Shown: positions 19,682-29,080, counted from the first letter of the stretch. The stretch is DNA of 64,000 nucleotides from Puniceicoccaceae bacterium (GCA_040224245.1 JBEGIR010000047.1:1-64000), one strand, 5' to 3'. The notes: generated by a model not told the origin, from the letters alone. Program-made: numbers and translations.

Positions 19682-21256
19682 ATGGACAGAAAACCTGTAG
19701 TGCTCGTCATTCGCGATGGTTGGGGTTCCAATCCCAATAGCGAACATGATCGTTTCAATGCCGTAAAACTCGCCAAAACTCCAGTTGCGGATCGCATCAG
19801 CAGCGAATATCCCCGCACCGAAATCATGGCCTGTGGTCGCGATGTCGGGCTGCCTGACGGTATCATGGGAAACAGCGAAGTCGGCCACCAGAACATCGGG
19901 GCTGGGCGCATTGTAGATCAGGAAATCGTGCGCATCGACAAAGGGTTTGAGGAGCGTACCATTTTTAAGAATCCGGTATTCTTGCAAGTCATCGACAAGG
20001 TGAAGGCAGGGGGCAAGCTACACCTGATGGGCATCACCTCCGACGCAGGCGTACACGGCATGCTGGAGCATCTCTACGGACTCGTGAGCGCTGCCAAGGA
20101 ACTCGGTGTCAGTGAGGTATTCCTGCACGCCTTCTCCGATGGACGTGATACGGCTCCGGAAAGTGGTCTCGAATATTTGCGACAGATCGAAGCCAGGTTT
20201 TCCGAAATCGGAGCTGGCAAAGTTGCCAGCATCACCGGTCGCTACTGGGCGATGGACCGTGACTTGCGCTGGGATCGCGTTGAAAAAGCCTACAACTGTA
20301 TCACTGGCAGGGCGGTGGCCAACAAAGCCAATTCGGTAACCGAGGCCATCGAGCGCTACTACTCCAATCCAACAGAACCGAGCATGAAGGGCGACGAATT
20401 CATTCCGGCTACCCAGATCGTTCAGTCCGATGGTCAGCCCATTGGTACGGTTGAGGATGGGGATGCCGTCATTTTCTACAATTTCCGTGGCGACCGTCCA
20501 CGTGAACTGACACGCGCCTTCATTGAAGACAGCTTTGACGGATTTGATCGCGGTCCGAAGCTCGATATTCTTTTCGTCACCATGACCGAGTACCAAAAAG
20601 GTCTCTGCCCCAACATCCTGTTCACCAAACCTCCCAAGATGAAGGACATTCTGGGACAGGTCGTCAGCGAGGCAGGTATCCCCCAGTTTCGTTGTGCGGA
20701 AACCGAAAAGTTTCCCCACGTAACGTTTTTCTTTAACGACTACCGCGAAGAACCGTTCGAACTGGAGGACCGCGTCATTGTTCCCAGTCCAAAGGATGTA
20801 TCGACCTACGACCAGAAACCCGAGATGTCGGCTGCCGGAGTTCGCGATGCCGCCAAAGATGCAATCCTCAGCCGGAAGTACGGCCTCATCGTAGTCAACT
20901 TTGCAAATCCGGACATGGTCGGGCACACAGGGTCCGTACCGGCAGTCATCCAGGCATGCGAGTTTGTGGATGCCTGCGTTGGCGAACTGATCGAAGCGAC
21001 GCGTTCCGTTGAGGGTTCCCTGCTGATCACAGCCGATCATGGCAACGCCGATCAGATGTACGACGAATCGAGCAAGGGACCGCACACCTCCCACACACTG
21101 AATCCAGTCGAAGTGGTCATCGTAGATGATCGCTTCAAATCCCATTCGCTGCGTTCGACCGGACGCCTTGCAGACATTGCACCCACGCTTCTTTGCATGA
21201 TGGGAATGGATCAGCCCGATGCGATGACGGGCAACAATCTGATTGCAGATCTCTGA
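19682..21256 (+). CDS. gpmI: 2,3-bisphosphoglycerate-independent phosphoglycerate mutase
   Basis: Interconverts 3- and 2-phosphoglycerate in glycolysis, using manganese. The alkaline-phosphatase-like metal site starts at VIRDGWG (Asp12). The phosphoserine is Ser65 in [28 protein letters not shown] and [11 protein letters not shown] supply the remaining metal ligands. [11 protein letters not shown] and the [14 protein letters not shown] block are typical substrate-binding segments. Length 524 aa is normal. A strong terminator follows, and 180 bases upstream without other genes suggest its own promoter. Confidence 0.97.
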   Translation: MDRKPVVLVIRDGWGSNPNSEHDRFNAVKLAKTPVADRISSEYPRTEIMACGRDVGLPDGIMGNSEVGHQNIGAGRIVDQEIVRIDKGFEERTIFKNPVFLQVIDKVKAGGKLHLMGITSDAGVHGMLEHLYGLVSAAKELGVSEVFLHAFSDGRDTAPESGLEYLRQIEARFSEIGAGKVASITGRYWAMDRDLRWDRVEKAYNCITGRAVANKANSVTEAIERYYSNPTEPSMKGDEFIPATQIVQSDGQPIGTVEDGDAVIFYNFRGDRPRELTRAFIEDSFDGFDRGPKLDILFVTMTEYQKGLCPNILFTKPPKMKDILGQVVSEAGIPQFRCAETEKFPHVTFFFNDYREEPFELEDRVIVPSPKDVSTYDQKPEMSAAGVRDAAKDAILSRKYGLIVVNFANPDMVGHTGSVPAVIQACEFVDACVGELIEATRSVEGSLLITADHGNADQMYDESSKGPHTSHTLNPVEVVIVDDRFKSHSLRSTGRLADIAPTLLCMMGMDQPDAMTGNNLIADL

Positions 21257-21308
21257 CCTTGCACCGCAGGGAGCGAATCGAGTTGAAGGTTGTGAACAAC
21301 TTTTCAGC

Positions 21309-21345
21309 AACGGCTCTTTTCCTTTTGGGAAAGAGCCGTTTTGTT
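21309..21345 (+). terminator. Rho-independent terminator after gpmI
   Basis: Perfect 11-base stem AACGGCTCTTT / AAAGAGCCGTT with a ten-base loop, followed by TTGTTG. Confidence 0.85.
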
Positions 21346-21538
21346 GTCTGATCAACGAATCCTGCCCATGTGAAATTCGTCTTAAAAAAGCCCAAATCAA
21401 GGAGTTGCAGCACTCATTTTGTTACGCTGCAGTTACGTTTGTTTCAGGCAGGTTAAGATTTCCGAAAAGCTCGGCAATGCCGTTGACCGGTGGAAAAGGC
21501 TGTGGATAAGTTGCGAACATCTTCACCCGAAGGACACC

Positions 21539-22399
21539 ATGAGCAGCGCACCGGTCGACCACAAACTTCACTTCAAAACGATTATTCTTTCGGATCTGCA
21601 CCTTGGATCTCCGTACTGCCAGATCGAAAAAATCATCGAGTTCCTCCACTCCACCACCTCAGAGACGCTTGTGCTCAACGGAGATTTTATTGATGGCTGG
21701 AGTCTTGCCCGCAGGGGTGGATGGAGCCATCGGTGCACCCGCGTTATCCGCATTCTTCTCCGCAAAATCGAAACTGAAGGTACCCGCTTGATCTACGTCA
21801 GGGGAAATCACGACGATTATCTCGACACCGTGCTGCCCTTGGGATTCTCCAACATCGAAATCGTAAGGGAATTCAAATATCGCACACGCGAGGGAACGTA
21901 TCTCATCGTTCACGGTGATGGGTTTGACTCCGTCACAACCGAGCACAAGTGGATGGCCATTCTGGGCGACATTGGCTACCAGACGATGATGAAGACCAAC
22001 CAGCTTTATCAGCGCCATGCCGCGCGCCTGGGTCTGCCCGCATTTTCCATCTCCCAATGGACCAAGGCAAAAGTGAAATCCGTCGTGGCTTTTGTAGACA
22101 AATACGAAGAACAACTTCAGGAACTCGCCCAGCAGCAGGGCTACCGTGGTATCATTTGCGGCCACATCCATACCCCTGCCAACAAAACCCTGGGAAACTT
22201 CCACTACCTCAATTCCGGAGACTGGGTTGAGTCCAATACCGCAATCGTAGAGCACTATGAAGGCGGATTTGAGGTCATCGATTTTCCGAAACTGCGCCAG
22301 TGGAAGTCCGATGCCTCCCAACGCTTTCGTTTTCAGCGAAAGCCGGGTGAGCGCAAACGCAGCGAAGACCTCGATCCTGATTTTACCCCGTTTCACTGA
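21539..22399 (+). CDS. LpxH-like metallophosphatase (UDP-2,3-diacylglucosamine pyrophosphatase family)
   Basis: Calcineurin-like hydrolase with TIILSDLHLGS, LNGDFIDGW, RGNHDDYLD, IVHGDGFD and ICGHIHTPA, the full five-motif metal site. The overall pattern, including YLNSGDWVE, is that of the COG2908 group related to LpxH. That suggests cleavage of UDP-2,3-diacylglucosamine in lipid A synthesis or a similar pyrophosphate bond. The ATG at 21539 gives 286 aa; the frame is open further upstream but without family sequence. A perfect DnaA-box sequence sits at 21501-21509, probably by chance. Other lipid A genes in the window make the role plausible but do not prove it. Confidence 0.85.
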   Translation: MSSAPVDHKLHFKTIILSDLHLGSPYCQIEKIIEFLHSTTSETLVLNGDFIDGWSLARRGGWSHRCTRVIRILLRKIETEGTRLIYVRGNHDDYLDTVLPLGFSNIEIVREFKYRTREGTYLIVHGDGFDSVTTEHKWMAILGDIGYQTMMKTNQLYQRHAARLGLPAFSISQWTKAKVKSVVAFVDKYEEQLQELAQQQGYRGIICGHIHTPANKTLGNFHYLNSGDWVESNTAIVEHYEGGFEVIDFPKLRQWKSDASQRFRFQRKPGERKRSEDLDPDFTPFH

Positions 22400-22509
22400 C
22401 CGAGTGGAGACTCAAACGGATTCTGGCGAATCCGATCTACGGGTTTTCGCAACGGCGAATCTGCAATTCTTTCACAAGTGGGCTGGCATGCTCCACTTGA
22501 CGCTCGACA

Positions 22510-22545
22510 AAAAACCGGGACCCCATTGGGATCCCGGTTTTTCTT
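22510..22545. terminator. Bidirectional terminator
   Basis: Stem AAAAACCGGGA / TCCCGGTTTTT (22510-22520 and 22532-22542), with A-tract on one side and T-tract on the other. It sits between two convergent genes and can serve both. Confidence 0.85.
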
Positions 22546-22570
22546 TCAGAAAGTCGATTTCAGGCAATGA

Positions 22571-23728
22571 TTAACGCTCCTCTACCGGATTGGCGACCTG
22601 ATTGTACATCGCATGCAAACGGCGTGCATAGGTGAGGGATCGAATCTTGTAATCGATATCGTACTTCACTTCGATGCTCAGCTTTTCCAGTTCTTCCTGG
22701 CGAGCGATGGCTGCAGCCTTTGCGGCTTCACTTTCAGCCAATTGGCGTTTCAATCCTGCCAATTCGGTCTGCGCCTTCTGAATCGTGCGCTGGAACTCTG
22801 CCATTGCAGAAGAACTATCACCACCCGATGCAGCAGCGTTCACACTGCTGTCTACCGAAGCCTGACGCTGCTCCAGTTCAATGACCGATGCCTCCAGGTC
22901 CGCAATCATGGAACGCACACGGGCAGGATCAATGGTTTCACCGGAATTGGCGAGCATGGCCTTCAGACTGTTGACGATCGCACGCTGCTTGGCTGTCGTC
23001 TGCTGCAGGTCGGCAATGGCCTGCCCTACAGTGGAAGAAGAAGAAAAATCGCCGCTGGTCACCAAGTCTCGTTTCAGATCCGCTGCACCGCGCTCGGCAT
23101 CCACAAGTCCGCTCTCAAACGAACGAACCAGTGCCTCAAGATCAGCTGAAGCAATCGGACCATCCGCATTGGCGAGCAATGCTTTGATCCGGTCGAGTCC
23201 GTCCTGCTGGGATGTCAGGGAAGAGGAAAGACTTGCAAGACTCGCAGCAGCCTTGGGGTTGATTTCGGTCACCGCTCCACCCAGGCTAGCCCGCAGAATC
23301 GCCTCACGCTCTCTGGCTTCCTGTATGCTGGATTCGAGCGAAGCAATTTCTTCGGCAAGTGTTTCAGAACGCTCCTGTGCTTCTGCCTTGGCAGTTGCCT
23401 CAGCCTCAAGCTTGGATTCGAGTTCGGCCAGCATGGCTGCCTTTTCTTCCGCATCCTGCTTGGCCTTTTCCTCGGCGAGCTTCATGGCTTCTTCTGTCTG
23501 GGTCAATTGCGTCGCGAGTTCTTCGGCCTTTTTCGCATTTTCCTCAGCTTCCTGCTGTGCGTCTTCAAGCACCGCCTTCAACTCGTTTTCCCGCTGCTCG
23601 GCGACAACTTTGTCAGCCGCAGCTTGTTTGTTTGTTTTGACCCAACTAAAAATCGAATATCCAGCTACCCCAGCGAGAACGATGACAACGATCAGAGGGA
23701 TGACTGCTAAGCCTTGGTTTTTTTTCAT
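22571..23728 (-). CDS. Membrane-anchored coiled-coil protein with internal repeats
   Basis: I do not recognise a family. Residues 7-29 are a single membrane helix after a short Lys-rich start. Residues 35-145 are a long Ala/Glu/Lys-rich coiled coil. Then a unit of about 40 residues occurs at least twice: IKALLANADGPIASADLEAL (181-200) and LKAMLANSGETIDPARVRSM (245-264); a weaker copy seems to start near residue 144. A second coiled coil (310-360) precedes a conserved-looking end (SIEVKYDIDYKIRSLTYARR). The bulk is probably periplasmic. Structural or envelope-linking roles are guesses. Confidence 0.75.
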   Translation of the reverse strand: MKKNQGLAVIPLIVVIVLAGVAGYSIFSWVKTNKQAAADKVVAEQRENELKAVLEDAQQEAEENAKKAEELATQLTQTEEAMKLAEEKAKQDAEEKAAMLAELESKLEAEATAKAEAQERSETLAEEIASLESSIQEAREREAILRASLGGAVTEINPKAAASLASLSSSLTSQQDGLDRIKALLANADGPIASADLEALVRSFESGLVDAERGAADLKRDLVTSGDFSSSSTVGQAIADLQQTTAKQRAIVNSLKAMLANSGETIDPARVRSMIADLEASVIELEQRQASVDSSVNAAASGGDSSSAMAEFQRTIQKAQTELAGLKRQLAESEAAKAAAIARQEELEKLSIEVKYDIDYKIRSLTYARRLHAMYNQVANPVEER

Positions 23729-23774
23729 AACAACAGGAGTAAAAAGAAATTACAGGAAAACCTAATTGGTCTAC

Positions 23775-23805
23775 AATATAACCGCTCACACTCGACCAGT
23801 GTCAA
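23775..23805 (-). promoter_or_regulatory. Possible sigma-70 promoter of the coiled-coil gene
   Basis: TTGACA (23805-23800) and TTATAT/TATATT (23775-23781), separated by 18-19 bases, on the minus strand about 50 bases before the ATG. The spacing is slightly long. No Shine-Dalgarno is visible before the start. Confidence 0.4.
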
Positions 23806-23997
23806 TTTCAAATGAAACGGATTTTCCAATCGGCCCACATCATACACATTTCAAAAATGTTCTCCTGCGGAAGTTTTGCACACTGCCATTTGCACATTCG
23901 AGCCTCATACGGTCAATACAGCACCGGGTTTCCTTGTGTTTGACGAAGGTTGACACGAAGATCGAGCTGACCTAGGCAATTCTAAAAATACCCCAAC

Positions 23998-24495
23998 ATG
24001 TCGTCGACACCATCCATCCTCTTTGTCTGCATGGGCAATATCTGTCGGTCCCCGAGTGCAGAAATAATCTGGAGCCAAAAGCTTCAGGACGCTGGCTTGA
24101 AAGGAACTTGCGACTCCGCTGGAACCATTGGATACCATCAGGGAGAACCGCCAGACGCGCGCATGCAGGGCGCTTTGAAACAAGCCGGATATCGCCCCTT
24201 CGGGCATTCGCGCAAGGTTGAGGCACGCGATCTGGATCGATTTGACTGGATTCTCGCGATGGACCGGGAAAATCTTCACGCCTTACAGCAGTTGGCTGCA
24301 TCCAGCGGTAAATCCAGCGACCACTGTCGACTCATGCTGGAATTCGCGGGTATCTCCGATGTGGCAGAAGTTCCCGATCCCTACTATGGTGGAACTGCCG
24401 GATTTGACCATGTGGTTCAATTGCTGGAACGCGCAAGCGACCAGCTGATCGAGCGCTTTCAATCGCTGGCAAACGATGATGCTTCAACCGCATGA
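23998..24495 (+). CDS. Low-molecular-weight protein-tyrosine phosphatase
   Basis: The N-terminal P-loop FVCMGNICRSPSAE carries nucleophile Cys11 and Arg17. VPDPYYGGTAGFD near residue 124 holds the general-acid Asp with the two following tyrosines usual for true phosphatases. Unlike arsC in this window, it has no resolving cysteine pair, so arsenate reduction is unlikely. Length 165 aa is standard. In bacteria such enzymes often act on exopolysaccharide tyrosine kinases, but no such kinase is adjacent. Single gene between two minus-strand genes. Confidence 0.92.
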   Translation: MSSTPSILFVCMGNICRSPSAEIIWSQKLQDAGLKGTCDSAGTIGYHQGEPPDARMQGALKQAGYRPFGHSRKVEARDLDRFDWILAMDRENLHALQQLAASSGKSSDHCRLMLEFAGISDVAEVPDPYYGGTAGFDHVVQLLERASDQLIERFQSLANDDASTA

Positions 24496-24613
24496 AGGGC
24501 AATGATGCCTTCCGATGGCCCGTGTTACAGTTCAGATCTGCAATAGCTGATGCGTCCAGTCGCATTCTGCAGCAGGCTGCGGGGAAACACACGTCCACAA
24601 CCAACACCTGCAC

Positions 24614-25720
24614 TCACGGTAAGACAGCATCCTTGCGGAAGAGCCGGTAACGGTATCCATCCCCATCCTCAAAATACAGGTATTGATCATCCAACTCGAC
24701 GAATTTGCAGGGTTTGCCCAAGTCGAGAGCATCTCCGGGTTCATAGAGAAGAAAATAATCCACCACAATGCACTGTTCTCCCGGTCGATCATTGATGCCC
24801 ACAATGTTGAGTGCCTGCAACGCAGCCATGATTTCGGGATCTTCCACAGGTGCGGATGACGGTTTTGCTGGCTCAGGATCTCGCTGAGTAATTTCGTCAG
24901 GTTCTGTATCGGCGTTGGATGCTGCTTCATGCTGCTGTGACCGCAACTCCTGCTCCGCTTGAACAGGGGAACCAGATCGACGGGATGCGAGGGTTCCCGG
25001 ATCAACAGAAGAAGATGCTACCCGTCGGTCCGGGTCGAGTGTTTGGAGCCGCCGGGTCCGATCACTCACGGTACCGGCAGAGTCGGCAAGCGAGGTTTCG
25101 GATTGCAAAACCTCCGGCACATCCAACCCGGGATCATCCACCGATTCGGTCGCAACCACAAACTCCCGACTCTCCGGCAGGTAGGCTGCAAATCCTTCGA
25201 TGCGAACCAGCAACGAGGCACCTGCCGCGTCTTTGGCTTCCTGATTTCCCCAAAACTCAATGAAGCGCCCATCTCCACTCTCCACAATTCGCTCACTGAT
25301 GCGCACTGGCAAGGTTTCCCGGGGCATCACACGGGTCCACACCAGTGTGCCTTTCAATAGCTCACCTTTGAGGGCTGAGCGCACTTCACTCGAACTGGCA
25401 GAGTCCGTTACAAACGAAAAGGGAACACCTTCACTGAGAATGATGCGGTGAAAGAAGGTCTGCCTGGACTCTCCAAAATCGTAACTCACACGCCCCATCA
25501 ACACCGATCCGTCCCACCAGTAGTTGCGGTTCACCTTAAACTGGTTCAACAACTCATCCTCCTGCGAATAAATGCGGTATTCTCCCTGCCACACACCCAC
25601 ATAGGGATCCAGCGTTGCTCGAAACTGGTCGGGTGACAGATCCTGAGCCTGCATCGACACAACTCCGACAAGCGATCCAGGGAGAAGCAAAAGGAATGCG
25701 AGAATATTGCGACACTTCAT
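24614..25720 (-). CDS. Secreted two-domain protein of unknown function
   Basis: No confident family. The ATG at 25720 gives a signal peptide (residues 1-26, AFLLLLPGSLVGVVSMQAQ). The first domain (about 30-190) is beta-rich, with DPYVGVWQGEYRIYSQEDEL and WWDGSVLMGRVSYDFGESR, resembling lipocalin/DUF1579-like barrels. A disordered linker rich in Ser, Arg, Glu and Pro (about 200-300) follows. A compact C-terminal domain ends in DQYLYFEDGDGYRYRLF. A longer start at 25777 would place basic and polar residues before the signal and is less likely. It is downstream of trpF, same strand, 70 bases apart. Confidence 0.7.
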   Translation of the reverse strand: MKCRNILAFLLLLPGSLVGVVSMQAQDLSPDQFRATLDPYVGVWQGEYRIYSQEDELLNQFKVNRNYWWDGSVLMGRVSYDFGESRQTFFHRIILSEGVPFSFVTDSASSSEVRSALKGELLKGTLVWTRVMPRETLPVRISERIVESGDGRFIEFWGNQEAKDAAGASLLVRIEGFAAYLPESREFVVATESVDDPGLDVPEVLQSETSLADSAGTVSDRTRRLQTLDPDRRVASSSVDPGTLASRRSGSPVQAEQELRSQQHEAASNADTEPDEITQRDPEPAKPSSAPVEDPEIMAALQALNIVGINDRPGEQCIVVDYFLLYEPGDALDLGKPCKFVELDDQYLYFEDGDGYRYRLFRKDAVLP

Positions 25721-25790
25721 AGCGCTGATCCATCGATACATAGGGAGGTTTGCCACAAAGAACAAGCCCATATCCATCCCGCTTCAACCG

Positions 25791-26456
25791 TTAGGGCACA
25801 TCTGAACACTGCTCATGCAATGCTTGAAACAGGGCACGGATTTTCTCGGGGCACTTGACCCCAGGCTCACGTTCGACACCACTGTTCACGTCAATACAAG
25901 TCGCTCCGCTCACTCGGATGGCTTCGCAAACATTTTCAGGATGCAGTCCACCTGCAAGTACAAATGGCATCATGGGGTTCGCGGTCGCCAGCTTTCGAAA
26001 CCCAGACCAGTCCCCCGTCTTTCCGGTCCCCCCGACCTGATGCGGAACATAGGTATCCACAACCACGCGCGAAGCGAAGGGCAGAATCTCCGATGGGAAC
26101 ACGCATTCCGGAGGCAACGAAGGAGCGAGCCATAATTGTTTCCCCGGGGGTACCGACTTTTGCAACTGCTCGAGCCGTTGTTCCGACCCGTTCTTCAAAT
26201 GCACTTGCAGATGATCGACTCCAGTCTGCCAAATCGCACGTACCAGCATGGGTTCCGGATCGACAACAACCGCTACACGGGTGCCCTCCGGCAAGTTCGA
26301 GCTGAGCGAAGTCATCTCCGTCAGGGATACGTGTCGTGGGGATCGAACATGATGGATCATGCCGATGAAGTCGGCGCCCCAATGCAACACATCCAGTGCC
26401 AGGCTGATGTCACGCATCCCGCAGATTTTGACTTGGATGGAATTTCGATCAGCCAT
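25791..26456 (-). CDS. trpF: Phosphoribosylanthranilate isomerase
   Basis: Third step of tryptophan synthesis, a TIM barrel. VKICGMRD supplies the catalytic Cys, GADFIGMIHHVRSPRHV corresponds to the usual FxxSPR loop, VVVDTYV has the catalytic Asp region, and LAGGLHPENV and CIDVNSGVE form the phosphate site. The usual Phe/Ala of the second motif is replaced by HHV, a mild departure. No other trp genes are next to it; it lies with hemD and dut on one strand, 20 bases after hemD. Confidence 0.92.
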   Translation of the reverse strand: MADRNSIQVKICGMRDISLALDVLHWGADFIGMIHHVRSPRHVSLTEMTSLSSNLPEGTRVAVVVDPEPMLVRAIWQTGVDHLQVHLKNGSEQRLEQLQKSVPPGKQLWLAPSLPPECVFPSEILPFASRVVVDTYVPHQVGGTGKTGDWSGFRKLATANPMMPFVLAGGLHPENVCEAIRVSGATCIDVNSGVEREPGVKCPEKIRALFQALHEQCSDVP

Positions 26457-26476
26457 TCAACAAGGATATTCCAATC

Positions 26477-27295
26477 TCACGACAGCAAAGCTTTGAACGC
26501 AGCAACTACATCAATTGCTGCTGGAGATGCCGCTTCCCGGTCCATCGGGATGCGCAGGCGCTTCATCGCTTCAGTGGTTGTCGGTCCGATGCTCACGGTT
26601 TTGGGGATGATCGCCTTTGTTCCACGCAGCAACTTGGCCGCCTGGTCCGCAAAAGATTCCGCAGCCGAAGGACTGGCAAACAACATCCCATGTGCACCGT
26701 GCTTGCGAAACGATGCGGCGACCTCGTCATGTTTGAGATCTCGCAATGAGCTTTTGTAAACCTCAAAAACGTCCAGGATCGCTTCACCCTTTCCCTCAAG
26801 CATCGACAGTGCCTCCTTGTTCACCTTGTCACCGCACACCCAGAGCACATATGCACTCGGAAGACTGCCCGTTTCGACCAATTCCTTTGCCAACGCAACT
26901 CCCGTCGCCTGCTCGGGAATCAAGTCCACTTCAAGGTGCAGTGCCTGCACCTCTGCTGCGGTTCGATGTCCCACACAGGCAATGCGCGCTCCTCCGAACG
27001 AACGAATATCCTTAAAGGCCTTGAAGAAGGTCTCGAAAAAATACTTCACTCCGTTAACCGAAGTAAAAACGATCCATTCATAGGTAGCCAAGCCCTTGAG
27101 GATTTCGAGCGATTGCTGCGCATCCACAACAGGCTCGACCTGTATCAAGGGCATTGACAAGACCTCCGCCCCGGCTTCCGCCAGCGCAGCCCCGATCTCA
27201 TCCTGTTCCTGTTCGCTCTTCGTGAGTACAATGCGCTTTCCCTTCAGCGCGGCGGCATGGTTCACACCTGTCATGGTATCCTGGTTCCTTTGCAT
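26477..27295 (-). CDS. hemD: Uroporphyrinogen-III synthase
   Basis: Cyclises hydroxymethylbilane with D-ring inversion for haem and corrinoids. The family is sequence-divergent. Visible marks are GKRIVLTKSEQEQDEIGAAL at the N-terminus, WIVFTSVNGVKYFF, CVGHRTAAEVQ, GMLFASPSAAESF and SIGPTTTEAMKRL, in the usual order of the two-lobed fold. Length 272 aa is normal. Its ATG directly abuts the dut stop (TGA-ATG), so dut, hemD and trpF are likely one transcript. No hemC or hemB is adjacent. Confidence 0.88.
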   Translation of the reverse strand: MQRNQDTMTGVNHAAALKGKRIVLTKSEQEQDEIGAALAEAGAEVLSMPLIQVEPVVDAQQSLEILKGLATYEWIVFTSVNGVKYFFETFFKAFKDIRSFGGARIACVGHRTAAEVQALHLEVDLIPEQATGVALAKELVETGSLPSAYVLWVCGDKVNKEALSMLEGKGEAILDVFEVYKSSLRDLKHDEVAASFRKHGAHGMLFASPSAAESFADQAAKLLRGTKAIIPKTVSIGPTTTEAMKRLRIPMDREAASPAAIDVVAAFKALLS

Positions 27296-27667
27296 TCAAA
27301 TGTGCTTGGAGTCATTCTCATCCTTCACCGTGTAACCCTGTGCCTGGCGCTCCAGGTTGACTTGGTTCTTTTTCACGTAGGAAGCATAGACATCCTCGGC
27401 ACTGAGACCCATGACCTGCGCAGCAGAGATGAGAAAGTGAAACAAATCAATGATCTCCACTTTTGCATTTTGTTCATCGAAGGTCTGATATTTGGCCCAC
27501 CATTTCCAAGGGACCGAGTCTACCAGTTCGGCAAGCTCCTGCTGCATCGCCCTGACGTAGTTGAGCAACCACTCGGTCTTGCCCGCTTCATCCAGGTCGT
27601 CCAGATTCACCCCGATGCGTTCGTTCAGCTTTTTTTGTAGTTGAAAAATTTCCTCAAGTTTGTCCAT
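27296..27667 (-). CDS. Dimeric all-alpha dUTPase-like NTP pyrophosphatase
   Basis: Member of the all-alpha NTP-pyrophosphatase superfamily (MazG/dimeric dUTPase type), hydrolysing dUTP or a related nucleotide to the monophosphate. The magnesium-binding pattern is visible as QELAELVDSVPWKWW and, some 25 residues later, VEIIDLFHFLISAA. The ATG at 27667 gives 123 aa starting MDKLEEIFQLQKKLNERIG, the usual family start. The trimeric beta-type Dut motif is absent. It probably starts the dut-hemD-trpF transcript or follows a tiny upstream frame. Confidence 0.8.
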   Translation of the reverse strand: MDKLEEIFQLQKKLNERIGVNLDDLDEAGKTEWLLNYVRAMQQELAELVDSVPWKWWAKYQTFDEQNAKVEIIDLFHFLISAAQVMGLSAEDVYASYVKKNQVNLERQAQGYTVKDENDSKHI

Positions 27668-27686
27668 AGTTTCCAAGTGCTGTCGT

Positions 27687-27800
27687 TCACCGAATAGCGA
27701 ATTCATCCATAACGAATGAGTCTGTATTCAAGAACGGGTTTTGAGGATCATCAAGATCTTCCCCGTATCGAGGCTTCACCACGACGGTTCCATCAGCCAT
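27687..27800 (-). CDS. Possible small protein upstream of dut
   Basis: A 37-codon frame with ATG at 27800 and stop at 27687, 19 bases before the dut start, same strand. The product is acidic and uninterrupted (ADGTVVVKPRYGEDLDDP near its start) and looks more protein-like than random frame. It could extend upstream from a GTG. No family recognised; low confidence. Confidence 0.3.
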   Translation of the reverse strand: MADGTVVVKPRYGEDLDDPQNPFLNTDSFVMDEFAIR

Positions 27801-27936
27801 ATCGATGACTATGGAGTCCCTGCGACACACGCACAAACCAAAAAATCAATCATCTCTATTCAACGAACGCTATTCACCTGAATTACCCGAGGTTGAAGCC
27901 AAACCAATATGACTCACGACCAACAAATGTATTCCC

Positions 27937-29049
27937 ATGCCAGAGTTTGACGAGGAAACATACCAACGCAAAAGTCAGGGCAATCAGTCCCTGAACTATG
28001 AACCGGGCCGCAACGCAGAGAAATATAAATCCCGAGAGCCCAACTTCCGGAAAAAAGGAAGTCACACCGACAATGATTCCCCCAGCCTCTGGGTGGAAGC
28101 TGCCACCAGCACCTCCTACTCGCCCCCCAAAAAGGAACGGCGTCCCAAGCGCCAGCGCGAAGCCAAATCGGATACCTCCCGCAAATCACGCGGGAAAGGA
28201 AACCACCCCCGAAACGGACGCGGACGCAAACGCCGCGAACTTACCCTCTGGGAAAAGATTCTGGGATTTTTCGGCATCAAGCCCAAACACCGCAAGGGCA
28301 AAGGTGCTGACAAAAACCGTCGTCAGCGCTCAGGCGCAGAGGGCAAATCCCGCGACGCAGACAATCGCCAAGGCAACCGTCAGGGCCGCGGCGGACGCGG
28401 ACAGCGCGGAAAACGTGGCGGTTCGCGGGACGGCAACGAGTCCCGACGTTCAGGAGATAGTCCACGCGAGCAGGGTTCCCGCAATCGCAGAAATGACCTC
28501 GATGGCGATGCCAACGCCAGTGAGGGCGGAAATCGCAAGCGCAGACGACGCTCCCGTCGTTCCAACGCAGACAGGGCAGAAGGTCACTCCCCGCGAGCAG
28601 AGGCTTCAGAACGTGAATCGAACACTCAGGACCGTGAACACCGTGGAGGTTCCGCACGAAGCGAACGCCGCGAGCGCCCACGCCGTGGACCACGCCCTCC
28701 CCGCGATTCCGCTCCCGAAGCAGCAGCTCAGTCCGAATCTGACAATCGGCGCGAGAGACCTGAACGTTCTGAGCGCACGGAACGTCCACAGCGCAGCGAG
28801 CGCAAGGTCGAATCGGTTGCTGCTCCGCGTACCGAAGGAAATGAAATTGCATTAGGGGCGATCGACCTCGGATCGAACAAGGAGTCCAAGCCAGCAGCCA
28901 CGACCACTCCCAGTGGTCGCGGAGGGCGCCGCAACCGAAACAGCGCAGCACGTCAGGCACCTGCCACTTCCGAAAAGTCCGCAGCTTCGTTTGTGCCCCA
29001 TCCCATCGAAATCAAGCCGGTCGAACCATCGACTCCAAAAGAAGACTAA
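27937..29049 (+). CDS. Arginine-rich intrinsically disordered protein (RG/RS-type)
   Basis: 370 residues, mostly Arg, Gly, Ser, Glu and Asn, with no globular domain. RGGRGQRGKRGGSRDG (about 151-166) resembles eukaryotic RGG boxes. GNRKRRRRSRRSN and ERPERSERTERPQRSER resemble RS/RE repeats. The only hydrophobic patch is ELTLWEKILGFFGI (101-114), which could form an amphipathic helix for membrane or protein contact. RNA binding is a reasonable inference from composition. The reading frame is confirmed by its length, consistent ATG start and the hairpin after its stop. It diverges from the dut operon. Confidence 0.7.
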   Translation: MPEFDEETYQRKSQGNQSLNYEPGRNAEKYKSREPNFRKKGSHTDNDSPSLWVEAATSTSYSPPKKERRPKRQREAKSDTSRKSRGKGNHPRNGRGRKRRELTLWEKILGFFGIKPKHRKGKGADKNRRQRSGAEGKSRDADNRQGNRQGRGGRGQRGKRGGSRDGNESRRSGDSPREQGSRNRRNDLDGDANASEGGNRKRRRRSRRSNADRAEGHSPRAEASERESNTQDREHRGGSARSERRERPRRGPRPPRDSAPEAAAQSESDNRRERPERSERTERPQRSERKVESVAAPRTEGNEIALGAIDLGSNKESKPAATTTPSGRGGRRNRNSAARQAPATSEKSAASFVPHPIEIKPVEPSTPKED

Positions 29050-29080
29050 AAAGAGTATTTTTTAGCTTATCAAATTCTGC

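Noticed and set aside
20018-21400. A 460-codon frame antisense to gpmI
   Set aside because: Shadow of gpmI, with Cys/His-rich random composition, and it runs through the gpmI terminator.
21501-21509. Perfect DnaA-box sequence (TTATCCACA on the minus strand)
   Set aside because: Single copy with no other boxes, AT-rich unwinding region or dnaA/dnaN nearby, so not evidence of an origin.
22881-23765. A Ser/Ala-rich 294-codon frame opposite the coiled-coil gene
   Set aside because: Its composition is the complement of Glu/Ala-rich coiled-coil codons; the minus-strand product has a membrane helix and repeats that make sense.
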